This document shows, one piece after another, positions 11,328 through 22,365 of a DNA stretch of 64,000 bases. How positions within the stretch are numbered: the first letter of the stretch is position 1; each line of letters opens with the position of its first letter. Origin of the DNA: Megaustenia siamemsis (lineage: Eukaryota > Mollusca > Gastropoda > Stylommatophora > Ariophantidae). The position numbers were made by a program, and so were the translations under genes. The notes under the pieces are model-generated. The model saw nothing but the letters and a program-made list of their open reading frames with translations, searched no databases and was not told the origin of the DNA. The DNA lies in NCBI GenBank assembly GCA_032433765.1, contig JAVIAB010000102.1, forward strand, positions 13,390,414 through 13,454,413. Direction: 5' to 3'.

Positions 11328-12775
11328 ATGGAACTTCAGTTAAGCGATTCTCTAATGGGGTTCCGGAAAAAAAAGAGAATGTAGTGACGTTCTATTCACA
11401 TTAAAACAGCTTGCAGAAAAAACGACAGAACACAATCAAAACCTGTACAAATCTTTCACTGATCAGGAAAAAGCATTTGACCGAGTAAACAGAGAACAAA
11501 TGTGGAAGATACTAACATACGGAGTAAGCCAACCTCTAACCGACCTAATTAAACGTATTTACATCAACAGCAGCTGCACAGTCATAACAGCAGCACATTA
11601 AATAGACCACTTCTAAGTTAGATCATGTGTAAGACAGGTGTGTGTGTGTGTACTATGCCCTGTACTGTTAATTACATACATGGACTATATGTGCAAGTTA
11701 GCCAACCTATCAGTGACAGAGATCAACGAGCTTATAATTGCAGACGATCAGGCACTAATAAACGGACGAATAGAAACCTACAAGAACACTTAAGTAGACT
11801 CAACAGCACAGGCACAAAATACAACATGAAAGTCAACACCAACAAAACAGAAGTCATGAATATAGCAAAAGAGAAACAGAACATTAACATAACTATAGAC
11901 GGTAGACAGGAAGCCGCGATAGCTCAGTGGTTAGTGAACTGGACTACAAAGGACAAGGGGTAGGGTTCGATCCCAATCGATGGATTCCGGGTTCACCCAG
12001 CCTTAAATAGGTACCGGATTTTTTTTCTGGGAAAGTAAAGCAGCACGGGCGTAATACCGACCACATTACCCCAAAATTCATGTGCTGAAGGTCTGTAAAA
12101 TATAGGGTCACTAACACCATATTTCCCTATACGCCACTTGGCGTGACTGGGGATACTTTACTTTTTTTTATAGACGGTAGACAACTAAAACAAGTAGAGA
12201 GATTTAAATGCGTAGAAAGTCTATTGACGAACGACAATTCACAAACTACAGAGATAGACTCAAAATACAACAAAGCTTGCTAAATCATTGGAGAGTTATC
12301 ACCACTATTGTCCAACATGGAAGTAACTCTAGAGGCCAAACGGGCACTCTACAATACAATCTTCATCCCAACGTTGTGCTACCAATGCCAGACTGGACCC
12401 TAGTTGCAAGAACTATAAGAAAAATAACCTCTACTGAGATGAAGTGTGTTGGACGAATGACAGGAAACAGTCTGAGATAAGATCAGAAATGAAGAACTGA
12501 GAAAAGAGCTAGGAATAAACCCCGCCATAGAATGTATAAAGAAACAACAGATTAAATGGTTTGGCCACGTGACAAGGTAGAAAGATCAAAACACAACACG
12601 AGTCTTCAATCAACGTTACGAGAATACCAGACCCAAGGGCCGGCCACGAAAAAGATAAAGTGGCGGAATATATCAGAAACACTAGGAAACATAACAGCAG
12701 CAGAGGTGAACAGAAAAGAGCAAAAGACCGCAAATTATATCTCCCCTCGACAATGAAAATGAAATGAAGAAGGAA
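11328..12775 (+). mobile_element. RTE-like LINE family B with RT catalytic motifs, split by a SINE
   Basis: A frame-broken copy that retains RT landmarks in order. GFRK before an A8 run is followed by motif A (FTDQEKAFDRVN, 11455-11490), a degraded motif B (VRQ.CV near 11630), motif C as IADD (11737-11748) and motif D (KYNMKVNTNKTEVMNI). A SINE interrupts the coding sequence at 11909-12168. It then resumes with QLKQVERFK and continues to CYQCQ-like and PSTM-like C-terminal sequence and a purine-rich tail. The many stops make it a pseudogene. Confidence 0.85.
11894..12183 (+). mobile_element. SINE S1 inserted in LINE B, 15-bp target duplication
   Basis: TATAGACGGTAGACA flanks the SINE at 11894-11908 and 12169-12183. 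The 260-bp insert has A box TAGCTCAGTGGTTAG, B box GGGTTCGATCCC, core AAATAGGTACCGG and a 3' end GTGACTGGGGATACTTTAC plus T-run. Removing insert and one repeat restores the LINE reading frame (IDGRQ joined to QLKQVE). This fixes the element ends and shows S1 is younger than this LINE copy. Confidence 0.95.
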
Positions 12776-13113
12776 AGAAGAAGAAAAGAAGAGAAGAAGA
12801 AGGAAAAGAGGAAGAAGAAATGTGTAGTTTATAATAGAGGAGGAAAAACAAATTTGCTGGGATAGCGTAATGTGAAGGAGGGGGATTATTTGCTGACGAA
12901 CAAAGATCTCGGGCACAGTGGATTCGTCGTCACGTGATGTAGCAAGTGAAATTTGACTGTCTGCCAGATTTGATAACTTCAGGCTCAGTCTCTTGACCAA
13001 TCAGATCTCAAGCAGGTTCTTGAACTATTCTTGTTTGAGTGCGATATGAGTGTCTGTCACGCTTGTGACGTATGGGGAATAATGTGCTAGTGGCTTAATG
13101 GGAATTTGGTGAT

Positions 13114-13114
<1 letters not shown>

Positions 13115-13152
<38 letters not shown>
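13115..13152. repeat. (CT)n microsatellite
   Basis: About 19 CT repeats directly before repeat family R4. Confidence 0.95.
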
Positions 13153-13154
<2 letters not shown>

Positions 13155-13350
13155 GCGATCAAGACTCAATCAGAGTAGGACTCCAGGCTCTCACACGAAG
13201 ACAGCTGTCTGTTTAAGCCTGTTAGATCCACTCCGCTTAAATGCATGTTAAAACGTTGCACTGTGTTCTGCGCCAGTGGCCCAGTGCATCCGATTTCAGC
13301 CAGCATTTTGTTCAGGTTTGCTTTCCTTAGCATTTGATTGTCCCCAATCT
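13153..13350. repeat. Dispersed repeat family R4
   Basis: Shares long near-identical stretches with 58470-58672, including CAGAGTAGGA, AAAACGTTGCACTGTGTTCT and AGTGGCCCAGTGCATCCGAT. Orientation and class are unknown. The second copy carries an extra internal segment of about 40 bp. Confidence 0.7.
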
Positions 13351-13469
13351 TCCTGCAAGGCAGCAAATGATCTTTTCTGTAGGGGGATTCTGCCCTTAGA
13401 TGGTCGGCCCTCCCAGGTTTACGAGCACCATTTGCCCGAGTCACTAGAGATGACTAACACAGACATGCG

Positions 13470-13650
13470 ACTTGTAATATGAGGAAACTGCAACAAGGAA
13501 CACCTTTCATGCACAGCCTCCAACTGTTCCCACCGCCTATCCCCATATACCGGTAAGTCACGTCCTCTTGAAAATGATGATCGTCGTAGCACTAGATGAT
13601 GTTAGACCATCGTTGATGACTCCAATTCCGAACATATAGACACAGTCAGT
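13470..13650 (-). mobile_element. Retroposon family R3, partial
   Basis: Matches the upstream half of the R3 copies at 21811-22325 (ATATGAGGAAACTGCAACAA, AATGATGATCGTCGTAGCAC, TTGATGACTCCAATTCCGAA). Transcript sense is minus, judged by the tail seen in other copies. Its edge runs into the 25-bp array. Confidence 0.7.
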
Positions 13651-13659
13651 CGTCAAATT

Positions 13660-14430
13660 CCCCATATGGTGGTAGTGACGCACGGAAATATGGTGATATG
13701 AAACATGAGGAATATGGTGTTAATGACGCGTACGGAATAAGGTGATGGTAATGTATGGGGAAGATGGTGATAGCGATGCATGGGGAATATAATGTTAGTG
13801 GTTCATGGGGAATATGATGTTAGTAGCATGGGGAATATGATATTAGTGGCTCATGGGGAATATGATGTTAGTGGCTCATGGGGAATATGATATTAGTGGC
13901 TCATGGGAATATGATGTTGGTGGTTCATGAGGAATATGATGTTAGTGGTTCATGGGGAATATGATGTTAGTAGCATGGGGAATATGATGTTAGTGGCCCA
14001 TGGAGAATATGTTGTTAGTGGTTCACGAGGAATATGATGTTAGTGGCTCATGGGGAATATGATGTTAGTGGTTCACGAGGAATATGATGTTAGTGGCTCA
14101 TGGGGAATATGATGTTAGTGGCTCATGAGGAATATGATGTTAGTGGTTCATGAGGAATATGATGTTAGTGGCTCATGGGGAATATGATGTTAGTGGCTCA
14201 TGGGGAATATGATGTTAGTGGCTCATGGGGAATATGATGTTAGTGGTTCACGAGGAATATGATGTTAGTGGCTCATGGGGAATATGATGTTAGTGGTTCA
14301 CGAGGAATATGATGTTAGTGGTTCATGAGGAATATGATGTTAGTGGCTCAAGGGGAATATGATGTTAGTGGCTCAAGGGGAATATGGTGTTAGTAAATAT
14401 GGGGAATATGGTGTTTCGATGCAAGGGGAA
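13660..14430. repeat. 25-bp minisatellite, about 30 copies
   Basis: Unit GGGGAATATGATGTTAGTGG plus CTCAT. Unit type alternates between GGCTCATGGGG and GGTTCACGAGG or GGTTCATGAGG, giving partial dimeric order around 14020-14330. The left end is more diverged. Confidence 0.95.
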
Positions 14431-14895
14431 GATAGTGTTAATGAATACAAATGTATTTCTCTATCATACTCTGTGATTATTGCAACGTTTACAATCTATG
14501 TTACCAGTACCACGCCAAGCCGCCCTACTCTCATAACACAAAAACACGATGGTACCCATTTCCAGAAAATGAGTGATCCTAGAAACTTCGATAGTTCGAT
14601 AAAGAAAATAAAATTGGCCATATTTGGGATATGAAACCGAGCCCACTTAACTCTAACATTAGCTTAAATCAATCGCCCCTGCAACGTCCTTAAGTCCATA
14701 AGTGATTGAACAATTTGGTAATACAAATCGATCAGCTTAAAGTACAAAGATGAGATATAAAGTGCACTGGTAATATGCGTGTGCCCACGAAGCACTGATC
14801 CTCGAATAAAATTGACTATGCAAATTACAAGTAATCGGATTAACGTGTTCATGGCATCTAACCAGAAACAATATCACACACACGAGAAACTTATT
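14431..14895. other. Unique AT-rich sequence
   Basis: No convincing exon. A minus-strand stretch near 14500-14640 is open but lacks a strong donor. Confidence 0.4.
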
Positions 14896-14909
14896 AAAAT
14901 TATTACCAG

Positions 14910-15285
14910 TAATATAGATTAGAGGCCACATAGATGGGATTTCTCAGAAGAATGTTGAAAGTTCCCTGGACAGCTAAAAAGACCAACGAGGAAGTTCTCA
15001 AAGAGGCCAACACAAAAAGGGAGCTCTTAAAAAACATCAGAAAGAAGCAATCAACATTTTTCGGGCACATCATGAGAAGAGGAAAGTTGGAATACTTCGT
15101 TACAACTGGCAAAATAAAAGAGAAGAGAGATCGCGGACGACAAAGAGAGAAAATACTGGATAGCTTGGTATCATGGCATGGAAAACAGTCAACAACAGAA
15201 CTGATACTATGCACTATGGATAGAAGATTGTGGAAGGACATGAACGCCAACGCCAACCGGTATGGCACATGCTGATGATGAATAT
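14910..15285 (+). mobile_element. RTE-like LINE family A, 5'-truncated C-terminal copy
   Basis: Begins at codons for RLEATEMGFLRRML and stays open for 113 residues (FGHIMRR, KRDRGRQRE, LWKDM), ending just before a GCTGATGATGA tail. Nearly identical to the C-terminus of the copies at 10080 and 6835. Only the part after the RT domain is present. Confidence 0.85.
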
Positions 15286-15394
15286 AAGCTAATCTTATTT
15301 TCTCTTTCTCTGTGGGTTCCACAACAATACATGTCTTCCCAGGTGATGGTAATCAATATGAAAATTCATAAAAGTATCACTAGTAATACAGACC

Positions 15395-15610
15395 CAAACT
15401 GAGAGTATTACACAACAGGCCCTTTTTTGGAATCCTCAGGGGAAAAGACAAGGAGAAAGACTAAGGAATTCTTGGGGAAGACAGATGGAAGCAGAGATGA
15501 AGACGATGGGGAAGATATGGAATAATCTTAAAAGAATTGCAAAAAACAGAACGACTTGGAAAGTGTTTGTTGAAGACCTATGCTTCACAGGGAGCTGATA
15601 GGTAGAAGAA
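15395..15610 (+). mobile_element. LINE family C, C-terminal fragment
   Basis: Frame-broken but clearly homologous to 17750-18016 and, in reverse, to 15840-16320. Shared motifs include ACACAACAGGCCC, ATGGAAGCAGAGATGAAGA and AGAACGACTTGGAAAGTGTT. The encoded family is of the type RRW.WIGHTLRKP...ITRQAL. Confidence 0.75.
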
Positions 15611-15839
15611 GGAATTATACTTGTATTGGAATGAACAAAGAAAGCCAGGCAAATTCAGAAATACATGGAGAAGAGAAGTTATATAAACCATCAAGAACAA
15701 TGGCCTAGATTGGAAAGAAGTGGAGTAGATGTCCAAGAACAGGGATTGGTGGAAGACCTTGTCTGTGACCTATGCTTTAATAAATGTTCTAAATGGCCTT
15801 AATGATTAAAGACAGGTTTCGAAACATTGTCGTGAAAGC

Positions 15840-16320
15840 CGGGGCAGCTTCATCTTTTTCTTCTACCTTTCAGCTCCCTGTGGAGCATAGGTCTTTAACA
15901 AAAAAACTTTACAAGCCGTTCTGTTTCTTGCCATTCTTTTAAGATCATTCCATGTCTTCCCCATTGTCTTCACCTCTGCTTCTATCTGTCTTCTCCGAGA
16001 ATATTTTGGACTCTTTGTCTCTTGCCCGTTGAGGTTCCAAAACGGGCCTGTCGTGTAATACTCTCCGTTGGCTTCCGCAGTGTGTGTCCTATCCAGCGCC
16101 TATCTTCTTTTTCTTCTTCTATCTTCTTCGTTGTATCTATTTCTCCACTGGTATTTGTCTGGTAATTGCTAATTAGTGACTTTGTCCTGCCAATTCCACT
16201 CTTTACTCTGCGCAAACATCCATTAATGAAGGTCTGCATCTTCGTGATTGTCATTTTTGTTGTTCTCCATGTTTCACAGCCATATAATAGACATTGGAGT
16301 CGGGACATTTTAAGGAGTAC
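15840..16320 (-). mobile_element. LINE family C, C-terminal copy
   Basis: Minus-strand frame of 108 residues (16308-15982) with LLYGCETWRTTK, CLRRVKSGIGRTKS, RRWIGHTLRKPTESITRQA and GKRQR. This is the typical post-RT region of a non-LTR retrotransposon. It lies inverted relative to the same region at 15395-15610, about 230 bp apart. Frameshifts follow after GEDR. Confidence 0.82.
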
Positions 16321-16479
16321 ATATCAACTCAGACTATAGTACGATTATGATGATCAAATTGAGAATCAAATAATGACAGAAAAATAACTCATCACTAATA
16401 CTACTAGACATAACATCTTTAAACCGTTATGGTGTTAAATATACAGTGAAAGTGCAGAATATGTTAGAAGAATGGATTG

Positions 16480-16795
16480 GTCAATCTATCTCTCTATTCT
16501 CATGTCCAGCGGTAGTGGGGACATAGGACATCCATTCTAAACTCTCCATGTCCGACGATCTATTAAGTGCCAGACCTTGCACAGTACTAGTATTTTTTTT
16601 TTATCTTGTAGCACGTTCTTGTTCTGGGTGAGCCTCTCAGCCTCGGCATGGGAGTTGATGCATTCAGTTGTTGCTCGGGTCAATGTTCTTTTTAGTGTTT
16701 TTCTAGTTCGACCTCTATTTCTTTTACCATCTGGTCCCAATTTGAGGGCCTGCTTTGATATTCTCTGGTTGTCCCATCTTATCACATAGCCAACA
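16480..16795 (-). mobile_element. LINE family F, C-terminal fragment
   Basis: On the minus strand it encodes RWRYVGYVIRWDNQRISKQA, then GKRNRGRTRKT, ending near DRRTWRVW. This is a canonical post-RT LINE region. Its N-terminal edge passes without a break into the array at 16785-17215, whose unit is a copy of the first codons listed here. Confidence 0.8.
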
Positions 16796-17215
16796 TATCT
16801 CCATCTTCTCTTGTTGTCTCATCTAATCAAATGACCAACATATCTCTATCTTCTCGTGTTGTCTCATCTCATCAAATGACCAACATATCTCCATCTTCTC
16901 TTGTTGTCTCATCTCATCAAATGACCAACATATCTCCCGCTTCTCTTGTTGTCTCATCTCATCATATGACCAACATATCTCCATCTTCTCTTGTCTTATC
17001 TCATCACATGACCAACATATCTCCATCTTCGGTTGTCTCATCTCATCACATGACCAACATATCTCCATCTTCGGTTGTCTCATCTCATCACATGACCAAC
17101 ATATCTCCATCTTCTCTTGTCTCATCTCATCACATGACCAACATACCTCCATCTTCTCTTGTCTCATCTCATCACATGACCAACATATCTCCATCTTCTC
17201 TTGTTCTCCCTTTTC
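16785..17215 (-). repeat. Minisatellite amplified from LINE coding sequence (45/42-bp unit)
   Basis: CCAACATATCT recurs at 16790, 16835, 16880, 16925 and 16970 (45 bp steps), then at 17012, 17054 and 17096 (42 bp steps). In the reading frame of the adjacent LINE, each unit translates on minus as RRWRYVGHVMR-stop-DNK, against RRWRYVGYVIRWDN in the LINE. The array is thus a tandem expansion of about 15 LINE codons. Long open frames on both strands exist because the unit is a multiple of three. Confidence 0.9.
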
Positions 17216-17646
17216 ATCACAAAGCCAACATGTCCATCTTCTGCTACTCTTTATACTTTATATTTTCTGATGCTGTGTCATTTCTCTTACTTCTGCACTA
17301 GTCTTTAATTAATTCTATGGTATACGATGTTTCCCCCTGAGGCATTTGTTTCAAATGCATCTAATTTATTTTCTATTTCTTCAGTATTTTCCAGCTCTCG
17401 CATGGTTAAAGTAAGGGTTGATAATACATTTAATTAAAATATCTTGAGTTGGATTAACCAGTACAAAAGAGAAAATCCAAACGACAAAATTATAACAAAA
17501 AATCAATACATATTCGGAAATATACAAACAGCCAAACTACATTTGATAAATAAAATAGAATAACAGAATAAAACTGGAATAACTTAAACCATCCTGAGAT
17601 AAAAGGAGGACAGAAAACAGGCTGAAAATAATAGTATATAGTCAAT

Positions 17647-18028
17647 ACACCCAGAATACGAGAAAGGAGGGTTGGGAATGGGAATGACTATTCCATACTG
17701 TAAAAAAAAAAAGCCAAAAAAACTTCACAAACATGGACAAGTCAAAGGATACAGCGAAGACGATGGCGCTGGATAGGACACACACTACGGAAGCCAACTG
17801 AGAGTATTACACAACAGGCCCTTTTTGGAATCTCCAGGGGAAAAGACAAAGAGGAAAACCAAGGAATTCTTGGAGAAGACAAATGGAAGCAGAGATGAAG
17901 ATGATGGGGAAGACATGGAATGATCTTAAAAGAATGGCAAAAGACAGAACGACTTGGAAAGTGTTTGTTGAAGACCTATGCTCCACTGGGAGCTAAAAAG
18001 GTAGAAGAAGAAGAAGACACCCAGAATA
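17647..18028 (+). mobile_element. LINE family C fragment between 12-bp direct repeats
   Basis: ACACCCAGAATA at 17647-17658 and 18017-18028 probably is a target-site duplication. The insert carries the family-C C-terminus in broken frames (RRWRWIGHTLRKP from about 17757, then AGAACGACTTGGAAAGTGTT) and ends GGAGCTAAAAAGGTAGAAGAAGAAG. The first about 90 bp of the insert are not recognised. Confidence 0.75.
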
Positions 18029-18292
18029 GGTAACTGCGATAGCTCAGTGGTTAGTGAACTGGACTACAAAGGACAAGAGGTAGGGTTCGATCCCAACTGA
18101 CGGCTTCCGGTTCACCCAGCCTTAAATGGGTACCGGATTTTTTCTGGGAAAGTAAAGCGGCACGGGCGTAATAACGATCACATAACCCCAAAAATCATGT
18201 GCTGAAGGTCTGTAAAATTTATGGTCACTAACACCATATTCCCTATACGCCACTTGGCGTGACGGGGACACTTTACTACTTTTTTTTTATGT
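18029..18292 (+). mobile_element. SINE family S1
   Basis: Near full length: TAGCTCAGTGGTTAGTG, GGGTTCGATCCC, AAATGGGTACCGG, CTGGGAAAGTAAAGC, CATGTGCTGAAGGTCTGTAA, CACTTGGCGTGACGGGGAC, ACTTTACTAC and a T9 tract. It starts directly at the right-hand direct repeat of the preceding LINE insertion. Confidence 0.92.
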
Positions 18293-18349
18293 CCATGATA
18301 TGTCTTTATCTCTAAGTTTGAAGATGTAATCTATCATGTGATGGAAAGT

Positions 18350-18745
18350 AAAAACCTTAGCATCAACAGAAAAACGACAGAACCTCTGGTTGTAGCAAAG
18401 AAAAAAAATTTTTTTTGTAAGTGAACAAGTAAGGTAAATGGGGCGCCGGGTACTTTTAAAACGGGTCAGTGAATTTAAATACTTGGGAACTATGTTAACT
18501 TCATATGGTAGACATACAAAAGAAGTGAGGCGGAGAATGATACAGCCAAATACGGTACGTCGAAAAATGAGAAATATATTAAATCCGTTTTTGTAACTTG
18601 AAATAGGAAGAAGAGTTCTTTTTTTTTTTTGTATGGATGTGAATCCTTGACGAGAAAAGCGTTGGAGGCCGAGGAAAAGTTATTTTATAGAAGAATGTTG
18701 AGAATAACATGGACAGTTACAAAGAGTAATAAGGAACAGAGATGA
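18350..18745 (+). mobile_element. RTE-like LINE family A2, degraded
   Basis: Broken frames still show motif D (NRKTTEPLVVAKK), a FKYLGTML-like thumb sequence, LYGCES and LEAEEKLFYRRMLRITW. Poly-T/poly-A runs cause frameshifts. No 3' tail remains. Confidence 0.7.
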
Positions 18746-18919
18746 AGATATAGAAAGAGGGTTTGTTAATTTGAGTGTTCTACATTATGTATGTTGTCAT
18801 TTCTTCGCGCTTTTTTTTCTCCCAGGTGTTTTTGTGTGAAATTATTTGTGTGTGTGTACACTTAGTTCAATGTTTATTGTTTGTTGTACATTCAGCATCG
18901 TGTCATCCGTTATTTTTGT

Positions 18920-19765
18920 TATGTTTGTTTCTTACATCCTGCTGTAAATTGTTTGTTTCTTACATCCTGTTGTAAGTTGTTTGTTTCTTACGTCTTGTTG
19001 TGAGTTGTTTGTTTCTTACATCATGTTGTAAACTGTTTGTTTCTTACGTCTTGTTGTGAGTTGTTTGTTTCTTACATCCTGTTGTAAGTTGTTTGTTTCT
19101 TACATCCTGTTGTAAGTTGTTTGTTTCTTACATCCTGTTGTAAGTTGTTTGTTTCTTACATCCTGTTGTAAGTTGTTTGTTTCTTACATCCTGTTGTAAG
19201 TTGTTTGTTTCTTACATCCTGTTGTAAGTTGTTTGTTTCTTACATCCTGTTGTAAGTTGTTTGTTTCTTACATCCTGTTGTAAGTTGTTTGTTTCTTACA
19301 TCCTGTTGTAAGTTGTTTGTTTCTTACATGCTGTTGTAAGTTGTTTGTTTCTTACATCCTGTTGTAAGTTGTTTGTTTCTTACATCCTGTTGTAAGTTAT
19401 TTGTTTCTTACATCCTGTTGTAAGTTGTTTGTTTCTTACGTCTTGTTGTAAGTTGTTTGTTTCTTACATCCTGTTGTAAGTTGTTTGTTTCTTACATCCT
19501 GTTGTAAGTTGTTTGTTTCTTACATCCTGTTGTAAGTTGTTTGTTTTTTTACATCCTGTTGTAAGTTGTTTGTTTCTTACATCCTGTTGTAAGTTGTTTG
19601 TTTCTTACATCCTGTTGTAAGTTGTTTGTTTTTTTACATCCTGTTGTAAGTTGTTTGTTTCTTACGTCTTGTTGTAAATTGTTTGTTTCTTACATCCTGT
19701 TGCAAATTGTTTGTTTCTTACGTCTTGTTGTAAATTGTTTGTTTCTTACATCCTGTTGTAAGTTG
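18920..19765. repeat. 28-bp minisatellite, about 30 copies
   Basis: Unit TTGTTTGTTTCTTACATCCT plus GTTGTAAG, spaced 28 bp (19081, 19109 and so on). A CGTCTTGTTGT variant is interspersed at both ends, and the middle (19070-19430) is nearly uniform. The right edge abuts the 5' truncation point of an RNase H LINE. Confidence 0.95.
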
Positions 19766-20560
19766 CTGGATCAGCACAGAATGCAGACGCATTCTTCCCA
19801 GTAAAGAATGGGGGAGCAGGTGCATATATAGAGTACCCAAATAACACTAGGGATATGAATGAAATAGCAACAGGGAAATATTGTCACAATTATGATGTAC
19901 AAATACAACCAATAAAGTTGGCAATAGAAAAACTGCTGAACAGTAATCTTAGCCCACAGCCTGTAGTGTTTTTGACAGATGCAATATCAGTACTCCAGGC
20001 ACTGCAATCCAGAAAATTACCACATCTACAGACCTTATTGACTGAAATTTGCAAGCACCACAGGGTTGCCCTGCAGTAGATCCCATCTCACTGTGAAATA
20101 CCAGGAAATGAGAAAGCAGATCAGTTGGCAAAGGATGGTTCAACAGGCACACAACAAGATACACCGGTTATATACCATCAAAAGAAACGGATAATCAAAT
20201 CAATCGGAGGACAACAAGCCCCAAATCAGGATGCCTTTCATAATATGAATAGATATGAACAAGTTATCATTATACGCCTAAGAACAGGACACAATCGACT
20301 CCATAGTCACATGTATACAAAATTCAAGATCGGCGCATCAACTACTTGTACATGTGGACAGGCGCCCCAGACTGCTGAACACATACTTCAAGACTGCACT
20401 GAATATAGTAGACTGAGGAAAATCCATTAGCCCATAGATACAACTCAACAGACAAAACTATATGGGCCACTGCAAGAATTACAAAAGACAGTAAAATTAA
20501 TACAGGAAACGACATTGCAGATATAGACAATACTTCAGGCGAACGAAAGATAGAAAGATA
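19766..20560 (+). mobile_element. I-group-like LINE, RNase H domain copy 1 (pseudogene)
   Basis: Begins mid-RNase H (GGAGAYIEY) and runs through DVQIQPIKLAIEKLL, LTDAISVLQAL, a stop in the QW.PSHC segment, GNEKADQLAK and the zinc motif CTCG...TAEHILQDC. It ends in GCGAACGAAAGATAGAAAGA. Compared with 54051-55347 it has a 15-bp insertion near 19783 and the catalytic Glu replaced (AEIQA became VQIQP). 5'-truncated; non-functional. Confidence 0.88.
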
Positions 20561-20826
20561 GAGTTATTGAAGAAATTCCGAGTTATGTAGAAAGTGAGAC
20601 GCCATTTAAATCCTTAAAATTTGAAGCGGAGAAATCTATGAAACGAGGAAAAGGTTATGATCCTTGCCATCTATAATTCAGAGAAAAAGGCACCCATTTT
20701 TTTCATCTGGACTGGCTGCCTCTTTAGGCTGGAGCAGAACCCGCAGCTACTCTATTGCCACACCACCACGCTACCTACTGCAACACCATCCACACACCCA
20801 CGCAACACCCACCCACCCATCCATCC

Positions 20827-21190
20827 ATCTTTCGTTCGCCTGAAATATTGTCTATATCTGCAATGTCATTTCCTGTATGGGAGCCGCGATAGCTCAGTGG
20901 TTAGTGAACTGGACTACAAAGGACAAGGGATAGGGTTCGATCCCAACCGACGGTTTCTGGGTTCACCCAGCCTTAAATGGGTACCGGATTTTTTTTCTCG
21001 GAAAATAAAGCAGCACGGGCGTATAATACCGACCACATTACCCCAAAAAATCATGTGCTGAAGGTCTGTAAAATATAGGGTCACTAACACCATATTTCCC
21101 TATACGCCACTTGGCGTGACGGGGGCACTTTACTTACTATTTCCTGTTTAAGTGTTACTGTCTTTAGTCATTCTTGCAGTGGCCTATTGC
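20827..21190 (-). mobile_element. RNase H LINE 3' end, split by SINE S1
   Basis: The 3' terminus of the same LINE in reverse: CATCTTTCGTTCGCCTGAAA at the left, then ATATCTGCAATGTCATTTCC. After the SINE it resumes as ATTTCCTGT and CTTGCAGTGGCC. Compare 42370-42480. Only about 100 bp of LINE remain. Confidence 0.8.
20868..21147 (+). mobile_element. SINE S1 inserted into LINE, 9-bp target duplication
   Basis: ATTTCCTGT at 20868-20876 and 21139-21147 flanks a full-length S1 with TAGCTCAGTGGTTAGTG, GGGTTCGATCCC, AAATGGGTACCGG and a GACGGGGGCACTTTACTTAC end. LINE sequence matches on both sides. Confidence 0.93.
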
Positions 21191-21810
21191 ACTGTAGCAC
21201 TAACAATCACTTACCGGTTGACAAACATTGACTTCAGTATTGAAATTATTCACGTTATGAAAAGAAGAAGAAACAAATCTCGTAGGAGAAAACTACAAAT
21301 TCAAAACAAATCCAATTGTACATTCAATGAAAAAAAGAAAAAAAAAATTACACTTGTTGCACCGCATGTTGTGTGTATGCAGCAAAATTGTTTTTTTTTT
21401 TTTTTAAATTCTTAGCTGCATACACTGCATACCCTCTCCATTCCCATCTCGCCTTCTTTCTTCTTTATAATTCAAAACAAATTACAATTCCTACCATTAT
21501 ATTAAACAAATTTGCACAATTATTCAAGGGGTTCTCGCCGGTGCATCGGAGTGTAACAGTGGCAGAATGTCCCCCACTCGTCGAATAAATGACACAGCAC
21601 TTTATATCCAGGTCGACAAAACCTTTATTATTTCTTTACAAAATGTTCACAGTGGAAAACATCGTTAACTCTCTCCGTACGGTAGCTTTTTATCAATGCA
21701 ACGGAAGAGATTTCAGAGATAAATGTTATCATGTTTTTAAGAGTCATCTACATATTTATATTTATCTATCGTATAACATATATATGAATTTTTTAGATGA
21801 TTGAACAGGC

Positions 21811-22325
21811 TATTGGTTATTGGTTATGGAAGGCCTCGGTATCAAATCAAACGAATTAAAATCCATAATTGCTCAACCGCCCGTGCCAGCGTAATCATCC
21901 GAATTACTAACTCATCGCCCAAACAAAGAAAGGTATATGTAGTCCCCATCGTAGCAGTCTCAGCACACGCCAAAAGACATAAGGCGAAACCGCACAGAAA
22001 GTGAACACAGCCAACTGTTCCCTGTCATACGATATCATCATTCATCGTAAACAAGCGGGATATCGAAACAGGATCAAAACGGATGAGACACACAGCTCAC
22101 GGTGTGCACAGAGCACTTAACTCAGTAGCTCCTGCAACAAGCCGGACTTGGAATATGAGGAAACTGCAAGAAGGAACACTTTTCAGACATAGCCTTCAAT
22201 GGTTCCTGCCGCCTATCCACCATATACCATGGAAGTTCGCGTCCTCCCGAAAATGATGATCGTCGTAGCACTTGATGATGTTAGGCCATCGTTGATGACT
22301 CCAATTCCAAACATATAGACACACA
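21811..22325 (-). mobile_element. Retroposon family R3, long copy
   Basis: Left edge TTGGTTATTGGTTATGGAAG is the reverse complement of the ATAACCAATAACCAA tail, so sense is minus. About 510 bp colinear with 28930-29310 plus the segment seen at 13470. A 67-codon frame through AVSAHAKRHKAKPHRK on the plus strand is antisense to the element and unlikely to be coding. Confidence 0.75.
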
Positions 22326-22365
22326 GTGATGGTAAGTTATCAGTGAATAGGCTATTAGATTTCAC

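Noticed and set aside
18920..19765. CRISPR-like regular 28-bp repeats
   Set aside because: Units are directly contiguous without unique spacers, and the genome is eukaryotic. The same applies to the other arrays.
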